Positions 44,336-52,984 of a DNA stretch of 64,000 bases are shown here, in pieces; position 1 is the stretch's first letter; each line of letters opens with the position of its first letter. Under the pieces are notes generated by a model, which did no database searches, had not been told where the DNA came from, and was given only the letters and a program-made list of their open reading frames with translations. Position numbers and translations under genes: made by a program. Source of the stretch: Tridacna crocea (taxonomy: Eukaryota; Mollusca; Bivalvia; Cardiida; Cardiidae); the NCBI GenBank assembly GCA_943736015.1, contig OX031062.1, forward strand, positions 52,688,962 to 52,752,961. The letters run 5' to 3'.

Positions 44336-45791
44336 TTTCAGCTCATCTGAGCACAAAGTGCTCATGGTGAGCTATTATGACCATGCTGTGTCTGTTGTCT
44401 GTCATGCGTCGTCTGTCATGGGTCTTCTTTTATGCGGCATCAACTTTTGACCTTGTGTACACTCTAGAGGCCACATTTTCAGTCCAATACTCATAAAACT
44501 TGGTTAGTGCATGCCTTTATGATATTTCGAATGAGTTTGAAAATGGGTCATGTCAGGTCAAAAATTATGTCACTAGGTCAAATTTTAGAAAACTGTGTAT
44601 GCTTAAGAGGCCACATTTTCTGTTCAATACTCTTGAAAGTTTATGAGAATGTTTGTCTTGATGATAACTGTAAGGGATTCGAAAATGGGTCATGTTGGGT
44701 CAAAAACTAGATAGAAAATTCTTGTGTACCCTCCATTTGCTCTATTTTCTGTTGAATATTCTTGAAAATTGGTCAAAATGTTTATCTTCATAGCAGACAA
44801 GTTTGAAAATGGGCCATTTCAGGTCAAAAATTAGGTCACTTGTGTACACTGAAGAGGCCACATTTTCAGTCCAATGCTGGGCAGAAGTCAGAATATTTTG
44901 TCTTGGTGATAACTTTGAGGATTTTGAAAGTGGGTCATGTTGAGTCAAAAAATAGGTCACTAGGTGAAATGTTAAAACAAGCTTGTGTATGCACTAGAGG
45001 CCACATTTTTATTCCAATGCTCTTGAAAGTTGGTCAGAGTGTTTGTCTTGCTGATATCTCATATGAGTAAGAAAATTAGTCATGTCCAGTGAAAAACTAG
45101 GTCAGACTGTTTTTGTAGATAATATCTGATGTTCTAAAATGGGTCATGTTGGATCAAAAACTAATGAAATAGCAAACAAATTTGAAAATGGGTCAAACAC
45201 TAGGTCACTAGGTCAAATCTTACAAATAACCCTGTGTACACTCCAGAGACCACATTTTCAGTCCAATGCTCTTGAAAGTTACTTAGAATGTTTGTCATGA
45301 TGATAGCTTGGTGTGTGTTTGAAAATGAGTCATGTCAGGTCAAAAATTAGGTCACTGGGTGAAATCTTAGAAAAACTTTGTGTACGCTCTAGAAGCCACA
45401 TTTTCAGTCCAATAATTCTGAAATTTGGTCAGAACTTTTGTCTTGATAGTATGTTAGACTAGTATGGATATGGGTCATGTTGGATGAAAAACTAGGTCAC
45501 CAGGTCAAATCACAGAATACCTTAAAATACCCTACAGGCCCCATTTTCTTTCAGATACTCATGAAAGTTTGTCAGAATGTTTTTCTTGATAATTTCAACA
45601 TATCAAGTCGGCTGCTGAGACAAACTCAAGAAAAAGCTTGTGTACACTCTAGAGGCCATATATGTTCGTCCAATACTAATGAGTGTTTGTCAGAATGTTT
45701 GTCATAATATTTCTGAAGAGATATGAAATGGGTCATGTTTGTTCAAAAGTATCAGGTGAGCGACTTCAAGGCCATCATCATGGCCCTCTTG
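44336..45791 (+). mobile_element. Helitron-like element with 145-bp repeats, diverged copy
   Basis: TTTTCAGCTCATCTGAGC with the GAGCACAAAGTGCTC hairpin at the left; about nine to ten irregular units; AGGTGAGC, then GGCCATCATCATGGCCCTCTTG at the right. A TTAA MITE begins two bases later. The preceding 44106-44335 holds only a TTG run with its inverse nearby. Confidence 0.8.
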
Positions 45792-45792
45792 C

Positions 45793-46020
45793 TTAACCCT
45801 TTCCCAAACAACAATATTTTAGACTGGTCCAAATTCAAAGCACTCACAGACGACAAAATAAACAAAACTAAAAATCTGAAATTTGTTTCCTGCAGGGTAG
45901 AAAACATTGTGGGAAAAGGAGAAAATGCTGGTTACCAGCATTTTTTCCTTTTCCACAATGTTTTCAAAAGGCTTCTATTTCAGGGTCGTAAAAACCAGGG
46001 ATTGTTTAGTAAAGGGTTAA
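45793..46020 (+). mobile_element. TTAA MITE, complete copy
   Basis: TTAA at both ends, CCCTTTCCC start, intact hairpin. It abuts the 3' end of the Helitron-like element. Confidence 0.93.
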
Positions 46021-46290
46021 TATTGCATAAAAAGTATATGTATAAAAGTTTATTTGCTCTGAGAGTAAACTGGTATATCTGGGAGGTATGGTATTTTCTG
46101 AATTTATAGAAAATTGTAAAGTGTAGTTTATTTGTTTGTTTTTTTTTCTTCTCATGTTTTCAGGGTTGCTTATCATGCTTGCCTTTACAAGCTTTTTTTT
46201 TTAGCATTATCATACAGTCATGTAACATTGCAAAATGATTTTGTGGTGGGATGGGGGAAGCTGTATAATGATGATAATGCCTGAATAATT

Positions 46291-46520
46291 TTATCCCCCG
46301 CCAAATGCAGAGGGATATGATTTTAGTGTTGTCTGTCTATCCGTCCTTCCACCCGTCCATCTGTAATAATATCTCAAATACCACTGGATGGAGTTTTGTT
46401 AATTTTCGTATGTGTGTACAATAACCTATTATGTTTGATTAATTTGATGCAAATTAATTGACTGGAAGCAATTTGAGTTACTCGGTCAAACAAAAAAGTT
46501 TTGAAAAGGTCTTTTTCAGC
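46291..46520 (+). mobile_element. Head of another Helitron-like family
   Basis: TATCCCCC and GAGGGATA form a small 5' hairpin, followed by a TGTCTGTCTATCCGTCC leader like those at 3681 and 40588. The core and 3' end are not recognisable. 46021-46290 is AT-rich with nothing else. Confidence 0.5.
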
Positions 46521-46653
46521 AGGGGAAATCATTCCACGAAATTGCTTGTTGTTTATGTAGCATTGCCCATACCAGAAGACTCTTAGTTGGGGAAAGAGTA
46601 TTGTCTATTAGGACTAAGCATTTTGTGCAGCTATCAAAGATCTTGGAAGAGTA

Positions 46654-46882
46654 TTAATCCATTACCACATAATCCCTACTTTTGACGCCCCTGAGAAAGA
46701 AGCCTTTGGAAAACATTGTGGGACAAGCAGAAAATGCTGGTAACCAGCATTTTCTCCTTTTTCCACAATGTTTTCTACCCTTCACAAGACAAATTTCAAT
46801 TTTTCAGTCACTTTTATTTTGTTGTCTGCAAATGCTTTTAATTTGGACCAGTCTAAAATATTGTCGTTTGGTAATGAGTTAA
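46654..46882 (-). mobile_element. TTAA MITE, complete copy
   Basis: TTAA at both ends; hairpin with GGTAACC tip and GGGACAAGC in the left stem. Confidence 0.93.
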
Positions 46883-46945
46883 CACATGACAGAGATTTAG
46901 ACTTGTCAAAACTGAATGCATTTTAAGACAACAATTTGATTGATA

Positions 46946-47176
46946 TTAATTCATTACCACACAAAAAAATTTTTGGCTTGTCCAATTCAAAAGCATTTGC
47001 AGGCGACAAAATAAAAGTGACTGAAAAATTGAAATTTGTTTCGTGAAGGGTAGAAAACATTGTGGGAAAAAGGAGAAAATGCAGGTAACCAGGATTTTCT
47101 CCTTTTGCCCACAATGTTTTCTAAAGGCTTCTTTCTCAGGGGCGTCAAAAGTAGGGATTGTGTGGTAATGGGTTAA
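46946..47176 (+). mobile_element. TTAA MITE, complete copy
   Basis: TTAA at both ends; hairpin with GGTAACCAGG tip. Scraps of other copies lie on both sides (46886-46940 and 47180-47310). Confidence 0.92.
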
Positions 47177-47452
47177 AGTAATGAAATTTTTATTTGATAG
47201 GGTAGAAAAAATCATGGGAAAAGGAGAACCTAAATGACAAAATGCTAGACAAGTCCAAATTGATTGAAAGCAGTTGCATACAGTTACTGTAGTCCAATTT
47301 GAAAGCATTTGCGTACTACAAAACTAAGAGGGTTTAGTGAATTCAGACCTTTAAGATAAGGCTGCACTCAACATGTAGTTTTGACTTTTTTGCACCATAT
47401 TGTGTGAAGCTATTATGGTATATTGGCCTATCTCACCAATAGATGTAAATGC

Positions 47453-47508
47453 ATAGCATATGTTTGTGTAAGGGGACACTTATACTGCCTTGTTAAAAAG
47501 CTAGATTT
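47453..47508. repeat. Half copy of the hairpin repeat found whole at 55799
   Basis: GTGTAAGGGGACACTTATAC and GCCTTGTTAAAAAGCTAG match the left arm at 55799-55860; the right arm is absent. Confidence 0.7.
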
Positions 47509-47590
47509 TGTCGCAAAGTGGTAGAGTGTTCGCCTTTGGACCTGGGGGTCTAGGGTTCAAACCCAGCCTGAGGAGGTTACTTGCCAGAAA
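47509..47590 (+). mobile_element. tRNA-like sequence, probably a SINE head
   Basis: AAAGTGGTAGAGTG fits an A box and GGTTCAAACCC is a perfect B box. No complete cloverleaf can be drawn with confidence, and an AT-rich tail follows, so a tRNA-derived SINE or tRNA pseudogene fits better than a working tRNA gene. Confidence 0.55.
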
Positions 47591-47654
47591 TGTTACACTG
47601 TGACAATCAATGACAATGTGAAAAACTATATTTCAATCTCATTCAAACCTTCTG

Positions 47655-47853
47655 CAATAAAATACCAAGTTAGGCTTTTGAAAACACTGTGGGAAAAAAA
47701 GAAAATGCTGGTAACCAGCATTTTCTTTTTTTCCCACAATATTTTCTATGTTATTTATGTTTAATTCCCATCTTTGAAGCCATACATAATTTTTTATCTG
47801 GAAATGCTTTTAAATTCTATAAGTCTAAAATCTTGTTGTTTGGTAAAGAATAA
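47655..47853 (-). mobile_element. TTAA MITE, diverged copy
   Basis: GGCTTTTGAAAACACTGTGG, perfect tip GGTAACC, A/T-expanded stems (GGGAAAAAAAG) and a GGTAAAGAATAA end. Confidence 0.82.
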
Positions 47854-48008
47854 AGCATTTGTAATACTTTGATTTATGTATTTACTTTTACATTAGTTTT
47901 ATTTCTTGATGACAATTTACATACTGTATTTTATAGTTTGCATTAAAATTATGCACAATTTCATATAAGAATTGTCTTTCTCCATGTCAAGTTTGACATC
48001 GACGTTCA

Positions 48009-48355
48009 TAGAGAAAACTCTAGAAGTCTCCCAGCACCTAGCTATAAGGCCTAGGGCAGCCAAATTTGGCTTTATCTGGTGGATCCTACCAAAAGTGCCC
48101 GAGTTATAGCCCTGGGATCAAATTTTGTCCCGCCCCGGGGCACAAGTTTTACACGAGCATATATGGTGAAAATTTTAGAAATCTCCCTGTTCTTAGTCAT
48201 AAAACCTAGGGCTACAAAATTTTGCATGTAGCTTTATCTAGTGGGCTTTTACCAAGAGTGTCCAAATTATAGCCCTAGGGTCAAATTTGATCCCATCCCA
48301 GGGGTCAGAAGTTTTATAACAGCTTATTTCTGACCATAAGACTTAGGGCTACCAA
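48009..48355 (+). repeat. Two and a fraction units of an approximately 150-bp repeat
   Basis: GAAAACTCTAGAAGTCTCCC / GAAAATTTTAGAAATCTCCC, TAGGGC.., TATAGCCCT and GGGGCACAAGTTTTA / GGGGTCAGAAGTTTTA recur about 150 bp apart, with a third start near 48331. It is probably the core of another Helitron-like family without recognisable ends. Confidence 0.65.
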
Positions 48356-48594
48356 TTTTGTTGTTTGCCAATCCCTTCAATGTGGAGATGCCTAAAGTTG
48401 TCTCTTTTGGAAAAAAAAAACAGTCAAATGACCTATATTTTGAACATATCTCTTCCTTAAGTGGAAAAAGGAGCCATGAGACCCTGACCTTTGATTTTAA
48501 AGTCTTATCATTTGATGTACTTGTATGTTCAAATTCATAAACAAGTTGTGATACCAAGCAAGGAGTATTTAAGGTAAGAAAGATTTAGTTTTGT

Positions 48595-48805
48595 TTAACT
48601 CATTACCAAACGACAAAATTTTAAACTAGTCCAAATTGAAAACATTTGCAGACAAAAAAATAAAAATGACTGAAAATTTGATATTTGTTTTGTTAAGGGT
48701 AGAAAACATTGTGGGAAAAGGAGAGAATGCTGGTTACCAGCATTTTCTCCTTTTCCCACGATGTTTTCTAAAGGCTTCTTTTTCAGGGGCATCAACTTGG
48801 GTTAA
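48595..48805 (+). mobile_element. TTAA MITE, right terminus shortened
   Basis: TTAA at both ends; hairpin good (GGAGAGAATGC in the left stem). The right terminus is cut to GGGGCATCAACTTGGG. Confidence 0.9.
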
Positions 48806-48829
48806 CTTAGGTCTACAGATATTACCAGA

Positions 48830-49060
48830 AAGTCCTTGGAAAGGCAACTTTTGAAGCACTGTAGGAAATTCTGGGAAGCAGCATTTTCTTTCTTTCTCAA
48901 ACAAATCCATCATTTGAGCAGTATTTAAGTTGTTGCTTACAATTGCTTTTTCTCCAGCATTTCTCCTTTTTCCAACAATGTTTTTTACCTTTTCAGAGTC
49001 AAATCCCATGATATGAGACACATTGAATTTGTTGATTGCAAATGTGGTCAGAGTGGATAA
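48830..49060 (-). mobile_element. TTAA MITE remnants, two pieces
   Basis: TCCTTGGAAAGGCAACTTTTG and AGCAGCATTTTC of one copy; CTCCAGCATTTCTCC and CCTTTTCAGAGTCAAAT of a second. Confidence 0.6.
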
Positions 49061-49290
49061 GTCTACTCTTTACCCTACAATCCTGACTTTTAACGACCTG
49101 AGAAAGAAAGCCTGTGAAAACATTGTGGGAAAAGGAGAAAATGCTGGTAACCAGCATTTTCTCCTTTTCCCACAATGTTTTCTACCCTTTCCAAATCAAA
49201 TTTCAAGTTTTTGATTAACATTTATTTTGTTGTCTGCAAATGCTTTCAATTTTGACTTGTTCAAAATTTTGTTGTTCGGTAAAGAGTTAA
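49061..49290 (-). mobile_element. TTAA MITE, near-complete copy
   Basis: CTCTTTACCCTAC start, TTAA end, perfect hairpin with GGTAACC. Confidence 0.92.
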
Positions 49291-49400
49291 AAATGTTGTC
49301 ATAAAAAGCTAACTCTAGTTTTGGATTGCAAGGTAGCCAATGTCATTGCCTTGTGTCATATTTGTTTATCATTCTGAATTTTATATTTACTCTAATTCCC

Positions 49401-49807
49401 CATCTTTGCAAGCCAAGACTGATGATTCCCTATACTACTCAACCCTTGGCGGATCTTGATTTTTACATTCCCCTGATACACTTTTTGATTGGATTCAGCC
49501 AGCTTTAGCTACAACTGATGAAATCGCTCGTAGCATTTCATCTTTGATAAAAATAGAATAAGAGCGTGACCTCTCGAATAGAAGGTAAATATGGAAACCT
49601 ACGTGGATGTCTGCTTATCGCTTCATGTTGAATAATTGTATTCATAAGCAGTTTGCAACAAGATATTTCATTGGCTTTCAGAAATATGATGTAAAGGGGG
49701 GTAATAAGCAGCATCCAACAGAGGATGCATCGCAGGAATCTCGAAATCGGGCTTAATCAGCCAAGGTAAGATCCAAGTAGTGATCGTAACCTTGGCTCAC
49801 AAAGATG
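49401..49807. mobile_element. TIR element with perfect 9-bp target duplication (Mutator-like)
   Basis: Termini CATCTTTGCAAGCCAAG and CTTGGCTCACAAAGATG. CTAATTCCC flanks both sides (49392-49400 and 49808-49816). The interior is the inverse of 22806-23181 (shared GATGAAATCGCTCGTAGC motif). A 9-bp duplication is typical of Mutator-like elements; no transposase is present. Confidence 0.85.
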
Positions 49808-49849
49808 CTAATTCCCTTGAATTTTCTAATTTTCAAAGCAATTTTTGAG

Positions 49850-50090
49850 GGGCTACAGTAAATGAGCCATGCTCTGGTTAAAGGGGGCTTTATTGCCATG
49901 GCTCATTATACAAAGCAAGTCAATATAGTTCCAATATGAATCCTTAGAATCAATTTAGTCTAAAATCAACTGCATTTAGAAGTAGAATAGTTTTTTCACA
50001 TGCAGAAAATTTACAAATAGCAAAATGTTTCAACCCATGTCAGCCTCTGCAGTTTGCAGAGGCTGATATAGCTTGATAATTTTTGCAGAT
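49850..50090. repeat. Repeat with AGCCATGCTCTGG head and GCAGAGGCTGA hairpin
   Basis: GAGCCATGCTCTGGTTAAAGG with a nearby CCATGGCTCATTA, then CAGCCTCTGCAG/CTGCAGAGGCTG. The same order of motifs recurs at 52560-52800. Confidence 0.6.
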
Positions 50091-50093
50091 GCA

Positions 50094-50320
50094 TTAACTG
50101 TTTACCAAACAACACAATTTAAGCCTTGCCCGAGTTGAAAGCACTTGCAGACAACAAAATAAATGTGGCTTAAAAATTGAAATTTGTTTTGGGAAGGGTT
50201 GAAAACTGTTGGAAAAGGAAAAAATGCTGCTTACCAGCATTTTCTCCTTTTCCTACAATATTTTCAAAAGGCTTCTTTCTCAGGGTCGTTAAAAGTCGGG
50301 ATTGTGTGGTAAAGAGTTTA
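50094..50320 (+). mobile_element. TTAA MITE, complete copy
   Basis: TTAA at the left, TTTA at the right; hairpin GCTGCTTACCAGC with shortened left stem. 50321-50529 shows nothing else. Confidence 0.92.
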
Positions 50321-50529
50321 GCTCCCTTTTCCATAGAGTATAATGAAATGTTTTAGCCAATCAGGAATAGTCATACCTTCTAAACTTAGAAATAGACTGA
50401 AAAATTCAAATTAGACTGATTATTGGTCTGTGTGACTAGCTTTTAGACTAACTCCTAGGTAAATCAAGTTTTAGACCACTTTTGACCCAAACTTATCAGT
50501 CCTCTTCAGAATTCCTTGACCTTGATTCT

Positions 50530-50827
50530 CTAACCCTTGAACACACAATCCCAAGTTTTAATGACCCTGAGAAAGACAGTTTTAAAAAACACTATGAGAA
50601 AAGGAGATAATGCCGGTTAGCAGTATTTTCTCCTTTTCTCACTATGTTTTCTCCTCTTTCACAAATCTAATAATTTTATAATTGAAATTTGGTTCCAGAA
50701 GGGTAGAAAACATTGTGGGAAAAGGCGAAAATGCTGGTTACCGGCATTTTCTCCTTTTCCCACAATGTTTTCAAAAGGCTTCTATCTCGGGGTCGTAAAA
50801 ACCAGGGATTGTTTGGGAAAGGGTTAA
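50530..50827. mobile_element. Chimeric TTAA MITE with two hairpins
   Basis: A minus left half with hairpin (GCCGGTTAGCAG) is fused near 50680 to a plus copy from TTGAAATTTGG onward with its own hairpin (GCTGGTTACCGGC). The outer ends are CTAACCC and GGGTTAA, both of the same type. Confidence 0.87.
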
Positions 50828-51022
50828 ACAAGTTGCTGGTACAGATTTAAGACCAGCTTGAACATTCCATGCAGTCTGATCTTAATTCAAGCCATGCTTA
50901 AAATCGATCACTTTTTTTTGCGAATGGCTAGTGAATGGTGTAAGGATCTCTCTTAACTGTGGACCTCTTTCAGAGTTTTGTGATAGAATATTGATTTCTT
51001 TACTATATATATATAATATATA

Positions 51023-52542
51023 TACTCAAAGGATAAATAAACGCAGGGTAACATTAATTCCAACATTTTGAAAACGCGCACTCGAAATAAAGTGAAACTT
51101 TGTGAATTGAGTATTTAGGTCATATCACACCTGGCCATGTATCGACAATCAAGTTAAGGTACAGTGCGCGGGTCTGGTAACTGGATAAATGAAAAGACAA
51201 GAATCTCGTTATGGCATCGTGCAGCGTTGGCGTACTCACTCTTCGTTAGTCTTTATATAGACTAACTGCTTCCCTAAAATTAATTGAGAATTTCAATCGA
51301 TTTAAGAATGCCACGACTCTCAGAAGTTCAGAGGGGTCAGGCCATTGAGATGCTGATTCAAGGACAGCTGCAAAATCAGGTTGCTAGGCACTTTGGGGTA
51401 AATGTTTCCACTATAGAACGTCTTGTAAGACGTCTGCGGGAAACTGGGCGACTGACCGATCGATCTAGGTCCGGACGTCCACGTGTGACGTCACGACGTC
51501 AGGATCGTTATATTGTCGTCTCTCATATGCGTAATCGGCGCCTTACCGCCGTTGAGTGTGCCCTAAATATTCGAGGAAATCATGGGCGTCCCATTAATTC
51601 AAAGACTGTAAGAAATCGATTACGAGAACTTGGTATAAGAGCACGTCGCCCCCACGTACGTCCACACCTTACCCCTGCTCGACGTCAGCGTCGTATGGCC
51701 TGGGTCGCAGCACATGCTCCACGACGGTTTCCACTGAGGCAGTGGAGACAAGTTTTCTTCACAGACGAGTCTCGATTCAGCCTTTATCGATCTGACGGCC
51801 GGCAACGTGTATATCGACGTAATGGCGAACGTTTCGCCGACGCTTGCGTTGTAGAGAGAGATAGCTTTGGGGGCGGATCAGTAATGGTGTGGGGAGGAAT
51901 CTCACATGGGTTGAAATCACAATTGGTTGTCATTGATGGCAATTTAACGGCAGCTAGGTATAGAGATGAGATCCTCCGACCCCATGTTATCCCTTTCTTA
52001 CAGCAGCATAATCTGACCTTGCAGCAGGATAATGCTAGGCCCCACGTAGCTAGGATTTGCCAAGTCTTTCTGGCAAACAACAACGTTCAACCACTCGATT
52101 GGCCGCCATATAGCCCAGATTTGTCCCCGATTGAGCATCTATGGGACCAGTTGGATAGACAGGTTCGACAGCGCCAGCCACCCCCTGCTACTCGAGTCCA
52201 GTTGACCAGAGCCCTAGTAGAAGAGTGGAACAACATCCCCATAAGACGGATTAACGCTCTCATGAACTCTATGACCAGGAGAATTAGGGCCGTGACCAGA
52301 GTAAACGGCGGACACACCAGATATTGAGGAGCAAGTTCAATTTCAATTTCGAAATCCCATGGGTCCCTTCAATTTAGCCCTTAATATCCCTAAACCAATA
52401 TTCAAATACAAAATACAGACTTTGGAACTTTTTTAGCTTGAAGTTATCTCTAAGTAATACCAAATTTAATTTCAAATGAAGCCCGATATCATACTTTATT
52501 TCTGGTTTAAAGTACACCCTGCGTTTCTTTATCCTTTGAGTA
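51023..52542 (+). mobile_element. Tc1-like DNA transposon, apparently whole
   Basis: Terminal inverted repeats TACTCAAAGGATAAATAAAC and, inverted at the right end, the same with one mismatch; about 27 bp run to GCAGGGT. The element sits in TA (TATATA flanks). A second motif GAAATAAAGT recurs inside both ends. The 1520-bp element holds one long transposase frame. Confidence 0.9.
51308..52327 (+). CDS. Tc1-like DD34E transposase, 339 aa, open
   Basis: It cuts out and re-inserts its own element at TA. The N-terminal part has two helix-turn-helix regions (about residues 5-52 and 65-115) separated by a SGRPR motif. The catalytic triad is visible: D153 in FFTDESRF, D241 in QQDNARPH and E276 in SPIEHLWD, with 34 residues between the last two; the GGGSVMVWGG motif of the family is present. 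I chose the ATG giving MPRLSEVQ; another in-frame ATG 24 nt upstream is possible (347 aa). Length is normal for the family. The frame is open and GC-richer than its surroundings, which suggests recent arrival. No frameshift or stop is seen, so it may be active. Confidence 0.93.
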   Translation: MPRLSEVQRGQAIEMLIQGQLQNQVARHFGVNVSTIERLVRRLRETGRLTDRSRSGRPRVTSRRQDRYIVVSHMRNRRLTAVECALNIRGNHGRPINSKTVRNRLRELGIRARRPHVRPHLTPARRQRRMAWVAAHAPRRFPLRQWRQVFFTDESRFSLYRSDGRQRVYRRNGERFADACVVERDSFGGGSVMVWGGISHGLKSQLVVIDGNLTAARYRDEILRPHVIPFLQQHNLTLQQDNARPHVARICQVFLANNNVQPLDWPPYSPDLSPIEHLWDQLDRQVRQRQPPPATRVQLTRALVEEWNNIPIRRINALMNSMTRRIRAVTRVNGGHTRY

Positions 52543-52559
52543 TATGTACCGGTATATAA

Positions 52560-52800
52560 ACCATGCTCTAGCAAAAGGGGGTTTAATGCATCTTTGTAAT
52601 GCATTATATCAGGCAAGTCACTGCATAATTATGGATACATTTAATCCATTTTGTGTAACAAATACTGAGCTGAATCATGAGGTAGACTGGTCCTTTTGAC
52701 TTGTGGAAATCATCCAATAGCAAAAAGTGTCAATTCAGGTCAGCTTGTACAGATCGTGCAGGCTCTCCTAGGTTCATACTTTTTTGCAGATGCTCTAGGT
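52560..52800. repeat. Repeat with ACCATGCTCTAG head, second copy
   Basis: ACCATGCTCTAGCAAAAGGG, GGTTTAATGCATC and CAGGTCAGCTTGTACAG follow the order seen at 49850-50090, ending near TTTTTTGCAGATGC. 52801-52984 shows nothing but a T-rich tract before the next exon. Confidence 0.55.
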
Positions 52801-52984
52801 TTTTCACATAGCTAATTTGATTTTTTTTTTTATTCAAGGGAAGTAAGCAATTATTTTTGGTGCATTTTGTCATTATTTATCTCCCTTTAAATCTTTTTTC
52901 TATCATTTGCGTATTTTCCAACATGTTTAATACTCATTATTTATGAGACCTTTTTTTTCTTACAGTTCCGATATTTGAATAAAG

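Noticed and set aside
47509-47590. Functional tRNA gene
   Set aside because: The B box is good but acceptor and anticodon stems do not pair convincingly, and an AT-rich tail follows; a SINE head or tRNA pseudogene is likelier.
51620-52317. Minus-strand ORFs of 61-99 codons inside the transposase
   Set aside because: They are shadows of the GC-richer transposase frame.
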